This document shows positions 8,907 to 17,757 of a stretch of DNA of 36,042 nt, piece by piece. This DNA comes from Actinocrinis sp046724665 (GTDB lineage Bacteria; Actinomycetota; Actinomycetes; Streptomycetales; Catenulisporaceae), in contig JBKOWZ010000017.1 in NCBI GenBank assembly GCA_046724665.1, forward strand, positions 1 through 36,042, read 5' to 3'. Under the pieces are notes generated by a model. That model was not told the DNA's origin and searched no databases. It saw only the letters and a list, made by a program, of their open reading frames with translations. The translations under genes were made by a program, and so were the position numbers. Position 1 is the stretch's first letter; each line of letters opens with the position of its first letter.

Positions 8907-10343
8907 TCACCGCTTCGGCAGTAGGAAGGAGGTGCCCAGGATCACTACCGCGAGCGCGGCGCAGATCGAGGCGGACACGGTCATCGCCGTGACGTAGCCG
9001 TGCGCGGTCGGCGCCTTGCCCAGGACGCTGAAGAAGACGGTGCCCAGCACGGTGACGCCGATCGCGTTGCCGAACTGCTGCACGGTCGTCAGCGCGCCCG
9101 CAGCCATGCCCGCCTGCGGCGTCGGGATGCGCAGCAGCACCGCGCCGATGATCGACGGCAGCGCCAGGCCGTTGCCGAAGCCGACGATGACCATGCCGGG
9201 GATCAGCCAGCCGACCGAGGTGTGGTCGCCGCGCGCCGCGAGCATCGCCACGGTCAGCAGCAGGCCGGCCAGGCTGGTCGCGGCGCCGATCGTCACGACG
9301 CGGCGGCCGAAGCGGCGCGCGTACCAGGAGCTGATCGCGAACGCCAGGCCGAGCGGCATGAACGCCAGGCCGGCGCGCAGCGGGGTGAGGCCCAGGCCGT
9401 CCTGCAACAGCAGCGTCAGGCAGAGCATGAAGCCGGCGAAGAAGGTCAGGTAGCCGCCCGCGATCACCAGGCCGGCCGCGAAGACCCGCTCCCGCAGCAG
9501 TCTGACGTCGAGGACCGGTGCTCCGTCGCGCCGCCCGAGCCGCGCCTCGTAGGTCAGCACCGCTATCGCGGCCGGGATCGCGGCGGCCATGGACAGCCAC
9601 GTCCATACGGGCCAGCCCTCCGGGCGGCCGAGGGTGACCGGCACCAGGATGAGCGCCAGCGAGGCGCTGATGCCGACGGCGCCGACCGGGTCGAGCCTGG
9701 TGTTTCCGCGCCGGTCGTGGGCGGGCAGCCAGCGGGCGGCGAGCGCCGCGGCGGCCAGGCCGATCGGCACGTTGATGAAGAAGATGGTCCGCCAGCCCCA
9801 GCCGAACAGGTCCGCGTCGAGCAGCACGCCGCCGAGCACCTGGCCGGCCACCGCGCCGACGCCGACGACCCCGCCGAACGCCGCCATCGCCCGCGCTCGC
9901 TCGTGCACCGGGAACATGACGTTGATCAGCGCCAGCACCTGCGGCACCATCGCGGCCGCCGTCGCGCCCTGGAGGATCCGCGCCGTCACCAGCGTCGCCG
10001 GGTTCTCGGCCAGGCCGCACAGCAGCGAGGCGAGCGTGAACGTGGTCATCCCGATCAGGAAAAGCCGCCGGTGGCCGTGCAGGTCGCCGAGCCGGCCGCC
10101 GGTGATCAGGCCGCTGGCGTAGGCGAAGCCGTAGCCGCCGACCACCAGCTCGATCCCGGCGTCGGTCGCGTGCAGGTCGTGCTCGAGCGAGGGCGCGGCG
10201 ACGTTCACCACGAAGTAGTCGAAGAGCGCCATGAACATCGCGGACAGCAGTACCGAAAGCGACCGCCACCGGCGCGGATCCGGTTCGGCGGCTGATCGCA
10301 GGGGCGTGGTGGGGGCCGGAACGCGGATGGCGGTGTCGGACAT
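8907..10343 (-). CDS. DHA2-type MFS drug exporter
   Basis: 478 residues; ATG 10343 with AGGGG six bases upstream. This is a 14-helix EmrB/QacA-like proton antiporter of the cytoplasmic membrane. It shows the first-helix DYFVVNVAAPSLEHDL, the motif A loop GGRLGDLHGHRRLFLIG, the ILQGATAAAMVPQVLALI segment and the motif C-like VVGVGAVAGQVLGGVL. Substrates cannot be predicted. No regulator gene adjoins it, although palindromic TAGTTC/GAACTA boxes lie 30-50 bases upstream. The gene ends 10 bases upstream of the trpL -10, so trpE has its own promoter inside this gap. Confidence 0.88.
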   Translation of the reverse strand: MSDTAIRVPAPTTPLRSAAEPDPRRWRSLSVLLSAMFMALFDYFVVNVAAPSLEHDLHATDAGIELVVGGYGFAYASGLITGGRLGDLHGHRRLFLIGMTTFTLASLLCGLAENPATLVTARILQGATAAAMVPQVLALINVMFPVHERARAMAAFGGVVGVGAVAGQVLGGVLLDADLFGWGWRTIFFINVPIGLAAAALAARWLPAHDRRGNTRLDPVGAVGISASLALILVPVTLGRPEGWPVWTWLSMAAAIPAAIAVLTYEARLGRRDGAPVLDVRLLRERVFAAGLVIAGGYLTFFAGFMLCLTLLLQDGLGLTPLRAGLAFMPLGLAFAISSWYARRFGRRVVTIGAATSLAGLLLTVAMLAARGDHTSVGWLIPGMVIVGFGNGLALPSIIGAVLLRIPTPQAGMAAGALTTVQQFGNAIGVTVLGTVFFSVLGKAPTAHGYVTAMTVSASICAALAVVILGTSFLLPKR

Positions 10344-10371
10344 GTGTACCCCTGGGGCGGGTGAATCAGGG

Positions 10372-10393
10372 TAGTTCGATAGTTCTCGAACTA
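10372..10393 (-). promoter_or_regulatory. Likely repressor operator upstream of the MFS exporter
   Basis: TAGTTCGA at 10372-10379 is followed by TAGTTCTCGAACTA at 10380-10393. The second is a palindrome with 6-bp arms and a 2-base centre, and the first TAGTTCG also pairs with the final CGAACTA over an 8-base spacer. Overlapping inverted and direct half-sites of this kind are typical of TetR or MarR operators. The cognate regulator is not adjacent. Confidence 0.55.
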
Positions 10394-10501
10394 GGATCGG
10401 TTGATAGTACGAGGATCATCGAATGAGCAGCAACCGAATTTCCCCGCGTCCCCCCACGCCCTCGTAGGATCGCGGTAACACTCAACACCAGGGGACCGAC
10501 A

Positions 10502-11524
10502 GTGACTTCGCAGACCTCGCCCACCTCGGGCGACTACACCGCGGCGCCGGGGCGTTACGACGAGATGCAGTACCGGCGCAGCGGTCGCAGCGGCCTGCGG
10601 CTGCCGGCCGTCTCGCTCGGCCTGTGGCACAACTTCGGCGACACCAAGCCGCTGGAGACCCAGCGCGCGGTGCTGCGGCGCGCCTTCGACCTCGGGGTCA
10701 CCCACTTCGATCTGGCCAACAACTACGGGCCGCCCTACGGCTCGGCGGAGCGCAACTTCGGCACGCTCTTCGCGCAGGACCTGCGGCCTTACCGGGACGA
10801 GCTGATCATCTCCACCAAGGCCGGCTACGACATGTGGCCCGGCCCCTATGGCGACTTCGGCTCGCGCAAGTACCTGCTCTCCTCGCTGGACCAGTCGCTG
10901 CGCCGGATGGGCCTGGAGTACGTCGATGTCTTCTACCACCACCGGCCCGACCCGGACACGCCCTTGGAGGAGACCATGGGCGCGCTGGACGCGGCCGTGC
11001 GCTCCGGAAAGGCCCTGTACGCGGGCGTCTCCAACTACGATCCCGAACGCACCCGCGCCGCTGCCGCGATCCTGCGCGAGCTGGGCACCCCGCTGCTGAT
11101 CCACCAGCCGTCGTACTCCATGCTCAACCGCGGCCCGGTCGAGAACGGCCTGCTCGACGTCCTCGCCGACGTCGGCACCGGGTGCATCTGCTTCTCCCCG
11201 CTCGCGCAGGGCATCCTCACCGACCGCTACCTCGGCGGCGTACCGGCCGACTCGCGCGCGTCGGTCGGCCACTTCCTGCGACCGCAGGCCCTGACCGACG
11301 AGGTCATGGCCAAGGTCAAGGCCCTCAACGAGATCGCCGCCGGGCGCGGCCAGAGCCTCGCGCAGCTCGCCCTGGCCTGGGTGCTGCGCGACCCGCGGAT
11401 GACCTCGGCGATCATCGGCGCCTCGTCCGTCGGGCAGCTGGAGAACAACGTCGCGGCGCTGCGCGCTCCCGCGCTCACCGGGGACGAACTGGACAGTATT
11501 GGTCAAATCCTGAGCAAGTCGTAG
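10502..11524 (+). CDS. Aldo/keto reductase, YghZ (L-glyceraldehyde 3-phosphate reductase) type
   Basis: 340 residues from GTG 10502 with AGGGGA at 10490-10495. It is an NADPH-dependent TIM-barrel oxidoreductase of the cytoplasm. The catalytic tetrad is visible: Asp and Tyr in FDLANNYG, Lys in ISTKAGY and His in DVFYHHRPD. The segments WHNFGD, YGPPYGSAERNFG and GPYGDFGSRKYLLSSLDQSL are characteristic of the YghZ/AKR14 branch, whose E. coli member reduces L-glyceraldehyde 3-phosphate and methylglyoxal. The nucleotide-binding end is SAIIGASSVGQLENN. It lies divergent to the MFS exporter and 68 bases upstream of aroH, which seems to have its own promoter. The physiological substrate here is not known. 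Confidence 0.88.
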   Translation: MTSQTSPTSGDYTAAPGRYDEMQYRRSGRSGLRLPAVSLGLWHNFGDTKPLETQRAVLRRAFDLGVTHFDLANNYGPPYGSAERNFGTLFAQDLRPYRDELIISTKAGYDMWPGPYGDFGSRKYLLSSLDQSLRRMGLEYVDVFYHHRPDPDTPLEETMGALDAAVRSGKALYAGVSNYDPERTRAAAAILRELGTPLLIHQPSYSMLNRGPVENGLLDVLADVGTGCICFSPLAQGILTDRYLGGVPADSRASVGHFLRPQALTDEVMAKVKALNEIAAGRGQSLAQLALAWVLRDPRMTSAIIGASSVGQLENNVAALRAPALTGDELDSIGQILSKS

Positions 11525-11555
11525 CGGCGGGCCCGTCTCGCTGACCGAAATAGCA

Positions 11556-11585
11556 CCGACCCGCGGTGCGCACGTCCCTTAGCCT
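11556..11585 (+). promoter_or_regulatory. Candidate promoter of aroH (leaderless start)
   Basis: CCGACC (11556-11561), an 18-base spacer and TAGCCT (11580-11585) give a partial -35 and a TANNNT -10. Transcription starting seven bases further would begin at the GTG start codon of aroH (11593), which has no ribosome site of its own. Confidence 0.45.
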
Positions 11586-11592
11586 TGGTGGC

Positions 11593-12938
11593 GTGGATAC
11601 GAACCGCACCGACCCCGCCGCCGAGTCCTGGCGTGACCGTCCGGCCAAGCAGCAGCCCGCCTGGCCGGACGCCGCCGCCGTCCAGCAAGCCGCCGCCGAG
11701 CTGCGCTCGTATCCGCCGCTCGTCTTCGCCGGGGAGTGCGACCAGCTCAAGCAGCGCCTCGCCCAGGTCGCCCGCGGCGAGGCCTTCGTGTTGCAGGGCG
11801 GCGACTGCGCGGAGACCTTCGCCGGGGTCACCGCCGACGCCATCCGCAACAAGCTCAAGACCCTGCTCCAGATGGCCGCGGTGCTCACCTACGCCGGCTC
11901 GGTCCCGGTCGTCAAGATAGGGCGGATCGCGGGCCAGTACGGCAAGCCGCGCTCCAAGGACACCGAGACCCGCGACGGCGTCACCCTGCCCGCCTACCGC
12001 GGCGACTCGGTCAACGGCTTCGACTTCACCGCCGAGGCCCGCGTACCCGACCCGTGGCGGATGGTGCGCATGTACCACTCGTCCGCGTCCACGCTGAACC
12101 TGGTGCGCGCGTTCACCACCGGCGGTTACGCGGACCTGCACCAGGTACACGCCTGGAACCGCGACTTCGTGGCCACCTCGCCCGCGGGCAAGCGCTACGA
12201 GCTGCTCGCCTCCGAGATCCAGCGCGCGCTGGACTTCATGCGCGCCTGCGGCGTCGATCCCGAGGAGACCCGCACCGTCGAGTTCTTCTCCTCGCACGAG
12301 GGGCTGCTGCTCGAGTACGAGGCCGCGCTCACCCGCACCGACTCGCGCACCGGCACGCCGTACAACACCTCAGCGCACTTCGTGTGGGTCGGCGAGCGCA
12401 CCCGCGACCTCGACGGCGCGCACATCGAGTACTTCTCCAGGATCCGCAATCCGATTGGCATCAAGCTCGGCCCGGGCACCACGCCGGACGACGCGCTCGC
12501 GTACCTGCGCCGGCTCAATCCGGACCGCGAGCCGGGCCGGCTCAGCTTCATCATCCGGATGGGCGCCGGGGTGATCCGGGACAAGCTGCCCGCGCTGGTG
12601 GAGAAGGTCACCGCGGAGGGCCACGAGGTCGCCTGGATCTGCGACCCGATGCACGGCAACACCTTCGAGGCGCCGAGCGGGCACAAGACCCGCCGCTTCG
12701 ACGACGTGCTCGACGAGGTCAAGGGCTTCTTCGAGGTGCACCGGGCATTGGGCACCCACCCCGGCGGCATCCACGTCGAGCTGACCGGCGACGACGTGAC
12801 CGAGTGCGTCGGCGGCGGGCACGAGATCGCGTTCGGCGACCTGGGCAGCCGCTACGAGTCGGTCTGCGACCCGCGGCTCAACCGGTCCCAGTCGCTCGAC
12901 CTGGCGTTCCTGGTGGCCGAGATGTACCGGAGCGCGGT

Positions 12939-12942
<4 letters not shown>
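11593..12942 (+). CDS. aroH: Class II 3-deoxy-D-arabino-heptulosonate 7-phosphate synthase
   Basis: 449 residues from GTG 11593, which has no Shine-Dalgarno site and appears leaderless. It condenses phosphoenolpyruvate and erythrose 4-phosphate in the first step of the shikimate pathway. Class II features are the metal ligand Cys in LQGGDCAETF, GRIAGQYGKPRSK, LPAYRGDSVNGF, the His in ICDPMHGNT, the Glu in HVELTGDDVTEC and the Asp in YESVCDPRLNR. Length and architecture are those of M. tuberculosis AroG (Rv2178c) and Streptomyces AroH. It feeds the same pathway as the anthranilate synthase 3 kb upstream. Its end overlaps the next gene by 4 bases (GTGA), so the two are coupled. Confidence 0.95.
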
Positions 12943-13964
<1,022 letters not shown>

Positions 13965-14091
13965 CCAGCCCGGATGGTCCCGTACCGTCCGGATTGGTTG
14001 CCGTTCGCGGCTGTTGATAGACCCCTGCGATATGGATACCGTCCTTCCCGACGTATCGACTCGCGGCGTGTTTTGCAGGGGGATGATTCCG

Positions 14092-14688
14092 TTGGGCCTG
14101 TTCGACAAGCTCTTCCACGACGACGACAAGCACGAGACGGCCAAGCGCAAGAAGCGCACCGCGAGGGCGGCCGGTTCGTCCGCCGCGCACACGCCGAGCG
14201 GCCCGCACCACACCCACGCCTCGTCGAGCGCCGCCGCGGTCACCGCCGCGCACGACCAGGCGATGACGCTGCACATCCTTTCGCACATCCCCGACCACGC
14301 GCCGCGCGAGGACGACCCGCACTACCACCTGTTCGAGCAGGCGAAGGACCGGCTTAAGCGCCAGGGCCTGTGGAAGTGCGTGATCAACGACGAGCTGTGC
14401 AGCGGCGACCCGGAACTGCACCACACTCACATCGAGTTCTCCCAGATCAACCAGGTCGATCCGGACAAGGTGGAGCAGGCGCTCGGGCTGCACTTCGACA
14501 ACGACGAGGAATTCCAGGTGTGGGCCGAGTCCCCGGGCAACCTCGAAGTACTCTGCGTCGCGCACCACCGCGCGCACTACGGCATCCACATGATCCCCGG
14601 CCCGCTGTGGGAGGCGGTGCGCTTCCACAAGAAGGGCGCCCAGCCCGCGGCCGAGTTCATTCCCGCGTCAGAGGCAGACGACAAGTAG
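14092..14688 (+). CDS. HNH-like, histidine-rich protein
   Basis: 198 residues. I chose TTG 14092, nine bases after AGGGGG (14077-14082); the ATG at 14083 directly abuts that site and is too close. The resulting N-terminus MGLFDKLF is common. Residues 9-60 are basic, Ala/Ser-rich and His-rich and look disordered. The C-terminal domain has Cys96 and Cys103, HHTH at 110-113, Asn150, Cys155 and the series His158, 159, 162, 166 (CVAHHRAHYGIH). The spacing H..H - N - H..H with four Cys/His pairs recalls an HNH/zinc-finger nuclease fold, but the motif is not canonical. I do not recognise a named family. It stands alone and converges on the MerR gene. Confidence 0.65.
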   Translation: MGLFDKLFHDDDKHETAKRKKRTARAAGSSAAHTPSGPHHTHASSSAAAVTAAHDQAMTLHILSHIPDHAPREDDPHYHLFEQAKDRLKRQGLWKCVINDELCSGDPELHHTHIEFSQINQVDPDKVEQALGLHFDNDEEFQVWAESPGNLEVLCVAHHRAHYGIHMIPGPLWEAVRFHKKGAQPAAEFIPASEADDK

Positions 14689-14698
14689 ACCTCAAGTG

Positions 14699-14718
14699 GA
14701 CCTCCCGGCCGGGAGGTC
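14699..14718. terminator. Bidirectional terminator palindrome
   Basis: GACCTCCCGGCCGGGAGGTC is a perfect 20-bp palindrome. As RNA it forms an 8-bp stem with a GGCC loop on either strand. It lies between the stops of the converging HNH-like and MerR genes and overlaps the MerR stop codon. Confidence 0.75.
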
Positions 14719-15142
14719 ACATGTCGTCCCGGGTCAGACAGGCCTCGCCGCCGACGAGCGAGGCCTGATACACCTCGATCTTGCCGCTGATCAGGTTCAG
14801 ACACTCGGTCAGCTCAGCCATCTGCGCCAGGACGCGTTCGCGGTGCTCGCGCAGCAGCGCGAGCCGCTCCTGCTCGTTGCCGGGCCCTTGCCGGACGTAC
14901 TCGGCGTACCGGCGGATCTCAGGCAGCGGCATCGCTGATGCGCGTAGCTTGATGCACACTGCCAGCCATTCGATGTCTTGCTCGCCGTAGACGCGCCTGC
15001 CGCCCGGATCGCGCCGCACCGGATCGGTGAGTATCCCCTCGCGCTCGTAGAAGCGCAGTGCGTGCACGCTCAGCCCGGTTCGCTCGGCGACCTGGCCGAT
15101 GCTCAGGCGGGACTCGGTCCCGGACTCCGTGGTGCTTGTCAT
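14717..15142 (-). CDS. MerR-family transcriptional regulator
   Basis: 141 residues from ATG 15142; an upstream ATG at 15205 would place coding sequence through the operator. The N-terminal winged helix (LSIGQVAERTGLSVHALRFYEREGIL, about residues 13-38, given here as the family signature) and the GGRRVYGEQDIEWL wing are typical. A dimerisation coiled coil covers about residues 88-125 (ERLALLREHRERVLAQMAEL). The effector region is short, ending GGEACLTRDDM. Only two cysteines, not in a metal-binding arrangement, argue against heavy-metal sensing; small-molecule or redox sensing is more likely. It is divergent from an SDR gene with a textbook MerR promoter between them, so it probably controls that SDR and itself. 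Confidence 0.88.
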   Translation of the reverse strand: MTSTTESGTESRLSIGQVAERTGLSVHALRFYEREGILTDPVRRDPGGRRVYGEQDIEWLAVCIKLRASAMPLPEIRRYAEYVRQGPGNEQERLALLREHRERVLAQMAELTECLNLISGKIEVYQASLVGGEACLTRDDM

Positions 15143-15159
15143 GCGGCGAGAATAGACGC

Positions 15160-15190
15160 TTGACCTAGAGCCGACTCTAGCTCCTAGCAT
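15160..15190 (+). promoter_or_regulatory. MerR-type promoter/operator with 19-bp spacer
   Basis: TTGACC (15160-15165) and TAGCAT (15185-15190) are separated by 19 bases instead of the usual 17, the hallmark of MerR-activated promoters. The spacer holds a palindrome CTAGAG-CCGA-CTCTAG (15165-15180). It points rightward to the SDR gene, and the MerR dimer bound here could also repress merR on the other strand. Confidence 0.82.
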
Positions 15191-15244
15191 GAGGTCCATG
15201 ATCAATTCTGTCTCGAACAGCCTGCGTCACGGGGAGTCGGCAGC

Positions 15245-16075
15245 ATGAGCGTCTGGTTTGTCACGGGGGCCTCGCGCGGCCTCGGCGCGGCGATCGTCCG
15301 CGAAGCGCTGTCCCGCGGCCATCAGGTGGCCGCCACCGCGCGCAGCGTCGAGGACGTGCGCCGCGCCTTTCCGGAGGCCGGCGACGCGCTGCTGGCCGCT
15401 GCGGTGGATGTCACCGATGAGCAGCAGTTGCGCGACGCCGTGGACGCGACCGTCGCGCACTTTGGCCGTATCGATGTCCTGCTCAACAACGCCGGCCGGG
15501 GACTGCTCTCGGCGGTGGAGGAGGTTTCGGACAAGGCCGCGCGTGCGGTGTTCGACGTGAACCTCTTCGGCGTCCTCAACACGCTGCGGGCCGCGCTGCC
15601 GACGCTGCGCGCGCAGCGCTCCGGCCTCGTGCTCAACATGAGCTCGGTCGGCGGCTTCACCACCGCCCCGGGCTGGGGCCTGTACGCGGCGACCAAGTTC
15701 GCGCTGGAGGGTGTCTCCGAGGCGCTGGCCCTGGAACTGGCGCCGCTCGGCGTACGGGTCACCATCGTCGAGCCCGGCGGCTTCCGTACCGACTTCCTCG
15801 ACGACTCGAGCCTGCACACCGAGCCCGCCGCGATCGACGACTACCGGCAGTCGGCCGGCGCGACCCGGGACTTCGTGCCGACCGCCAACCACGCCCAGCG
15901 CGGCGACCCGCTCAAGCTGGCCGCCGCGGTGGTCGATCTGGCCGAGTCCGGCGAGACGCCGCTGCGCATCCAGCTCGGCTCCGACGCGGTGGCGCGCGTC
16001 GAGGCCAAGCTGGACTTCATGCGCGCCGAGCTCGATCGGCTGCGGCCCATCGCGTTGTCAACAGACCTGGTTTAG
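15245..16075 (+). CDS. Short-chain dehydrogenase/reductase
   Basis: 276 residues from ATG 15245 with GGGAG about 9 bases upstream. It is a classical SDR oxidoreductase with the TGASRGLG cofactor loop at residues 7-14, NNAG in VLLNNAGRG, the catalytic Ser in NMSSVGG and YAATK (Tyr/Lys pair) near residue 150. The Arg residues after the second strand (TARSVEDVRRAF) favour NADP(H). The extended C-terminus is usual for the larger SDRs often controlled by an adjacent MerR or TetR regulator. It is the probable target of the divergent MerR gene and ends 8 bases before the converging MFS gene. Substrate unknown. Confidence 0.88.
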   Translation: MSVWFVTGASRGLGAAIVREALSRGHQVAATARSVEDVRRAFPEAGDALLAAAVDVTDEQQLRDAVDATVAHFGRIDVLLNNAGRGLLSAVEEVSDKAARAVFDVNLFGVLNTLRAALPTLRAQRSGLVLNMSSVGGFTTAPGWGLYAATKFALEGVSEALALELAPLGVRVTIVEPGGFRTDFLDDSSLHTEPAAIDDYRQSAGATRDFVPTANHAQRGDPLKLAAAVVDLAESGETPLRIQLGSDAVARVEAKLDFMRAELDRLRPIALSTDLV

Positions 16076-16083
16076 CGTCACGG

Positions 16084-17589
16084 CTAGTGCGCTTCGAGGT
16101 CGGTGCGGGCGAAGCGCGGCAGCAGGAAGCCCAGCGGCAGGCAGAGGACGACCGCGACGCCCGCGAACCACAGCGTGCTCGAGGTGGCGGTCACCGAGGT
16201 GTGCCCGGCCCGCAGCGAGTCGAAGTACAGCGTGCCGAACAGGGCGACGCCCAGCGAGTTCGCCAGCTGCTGGACCGCGTTGAGCACGCCGCCCGCGGTG
16301 CCGGTCTCCTCGTCGTCCACCGCTGAGACGACCGTCGCGAAGAAGGTCGTGATCAGCAGGCCCATGCCCAGGCCGCACACGGTGTAGGCGGGCACCAGCT
16401 GCCAGGTGGTCAGCGACTGGCCGGCGGCGCTCACCGTCCAGGCGACGCCGCCGATGCCGGCCGCCATCATGACGCCGCCGACGTGCAGCACCTTGCGGCC
16501 GTACTTCGGCGCCAGCAGTCCGCCGCCCAGGCCCGCGCCGATCGCCGCGCCGAGCGAGAACGGCAGCCCGGTCAGGCCCGCGTGCAGCGAGGTGTAGCCG
16601 AGCGCCAGCTGGATGTGCAGCATCAGCACCAGGAAGAGCGCACCCATCCCGGCGAAGAAGAAGGTCCCGTACACCAGCCCGCCGCTGAACGCCCGCTTGG
16701 CGAACACGGACGGGGTCACCAGCGGGGTGCGGCCGCGGCGCTGGCGCGAGCGCTGCTGGAGCCAGAACAGCAGGAACACCGGCGCCGACGCGGCGATCAT
16801 GGCGAACATCGAGGCCGGCCAGTCCTTCTCGCGGCCCTGGATCAGCGGGTAGACCAGCAGCAGCATGCCAGCGCCGGACAGCAGCATCCCGGCCACGTCG
16901 AGCCGCGGCGCGTCGGTGCCGCTCTCGCGCTCCCGGTCGCGCGGCACGACGCGCCACGCGCAGGCGAACGCGAGCAGGCCGAGCGGGATGTTGACCCAGA
17001 ACACCGAGCGCCACTGCGAGCCGAACAGGTCCGCCTGCACCAGCGCGCCGCCGACGATCGGCCCGAACGTCGCGGCCAGCCCCATCACCGGGCCGAAGAT
17101 GCCCATCGCGGCGCCGGCCTGGGCCGGCGGGAAGACCGAGCGGATGATCGTCAGGCCCTGCGGCAGCATGATCGCCGCCGAGAGGCCCTGGAGCGCGCGG
17201 GCCGCGATGAGCAGCTGCGGATCGCCGGCCGCGGAGCTCAGCGCGGAGAACGCGGTGAACGCGCCGATGCCGATCAGGAACATCCGGCGGTGGCCGTAGA
17301 GGTCGCCCATCCGGCCCGCGGTGATCAGCGCGACGGCCATGGCCAGGGTGTAGCCGGCGATGACCCATTGCAGCTGGCTGCCGGAGGCGTGCAGGTCGCG
17401 GGCGATCGAGGGCGCCGCGACGTTCACGATGGTCGAGTCCAGCAGGTCCATCACGTCCGCCCCGAGGACGGTGAGCAGCACGAACCACTGGAGCCTCGTG
17501 GGCTTCAGGCCGGTCGGCTTGTCGGCGGTGGCGGTGTCTTGCGGTGTGTCTTGTGGTATCCGGGCCGGTTGATCCGTGGTGGCCGACAT
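16084..17589 (-). CDS. DHA2-type MFS drug exporter under TetR control
   Basis: 501 residues; ATG 17589 with GGGGAGG six bases upstream. It is a 14-helix EmrB/QacA-like exporter: first helix with DLLDSTIVNVAAPSIARDL, motif A AGRMGDLYGHRRMFLIG, ALQGLSAAIMLPQGLTII, and motif C GPVMGLAATFGPIVGGALV. It is divergent from a TetR gene with which it shares an array of operator half-sites, so it is probably derepressed by a drug-like ligand. Substrate unknown. Similar in build to the exporters at 8907-10343 and 34513 onward, but the sequences differ clearly, so no recent duplication is suggested. Confidence 0.9.
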   Translation of the reverse strand: MSATTDQPARIPQDTPQDTATADKPTGLKPTRLQWFVLLTVLGADVMDLLDSTIVNVAAPSIARDLHASGSQLQWVIAGYTLAMAVALITAGRMGDLYGHRRMFLIGIGAFTAFSALSSAAGDPQLLIAARALQGLSAAIMLPQGLTIIRSVFPPAQAGAAMGIFGPVMGLAATFGPIVGGALVQADLFGSQWRSVFWVNIPLGLLAFACAWRVVPRDRERESGTDAPRLDVAGMLLSGAGMLLLVYPLIQGREKDWPASMFAMIAASAPVFLLFWLQQRSRQRRGRTPLVTPSVFAKRAFSGGLVYGTFFFAGMGALFLVLMLHIQLALGYTSLHAGLTGLPFSLGAAIGAGLGGGLLAPKYGRKVLHVGGVMMAAGIGGVAWTVSAAGQSLTTWQLVPAYTVCGLGMGLLITTFFATVVSAVDDEETGTAGGVLNAVQQLANSLGVALFGTLYFDSLRAGHTSVTATSSTLWFAGVAVVLCLPLGFLLPRFARTDLEAH

Positions 17590-17611
17590 GGTTGCCTCCC
17601 CGTGGGTGGAC

Positions 17612-17696
17612 GAACGGTGTTTGTGTTTGGAACACTGTTCTACAGGCGTACGTTGTTCGCGTCAAGTACACTGTTCGTGAATTGCGTACACTGTTC
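17612..17696. promoter_or_regulatory. TetR operator array (repeated ACACTGTTC half-sites)
   Basis: ACACTGTTC occurs at 17632-17640, 17668-17676 and 17688-17696, with a variant ACGTTGTTC at 17650-17658. Starts are 18, 18 and 20 bases apart, two helical turns, so all face the same side of the DNA. An inverted copy GAACGGTGT at 17612-17620 pairs with the first. The array fills the MFS/TetR intergenic gap. Confidence 0.75.
17637..17665 (-). promoter_or_regulatory. Promoter of the TetR-controlled MFS gene
   Basis: On the minus strand TTGACG (complement of 17660-17665), a 17-base spacer and TAGAAC (complement of 17637-17642) form a good sigma70-like promoter. It is covered by at least two of the ACACTGTTC-type half-sites, which explains repression. 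Confidence 0.7.
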
Positions 17697-17757
17697 GTCC
17701 AGGGTACGGTCGGAAGCCGAGGGCAGTCGGCGTCGAGACAGGGAATCGGGAGCGCGG

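Noticed and set aside
10391..11506. A 371-residue frame opposite the aldo/keto reductase
   Set aside because: Shadow of the reductase gene, whose catalytic tetrad and family motifs are complete on the plus strand.
16073..16086. TAGC-6 nt-GCTA between the SDR and MFS genes as a terminator
   Set aside because: The stem is only four base pairs, too weak to call.
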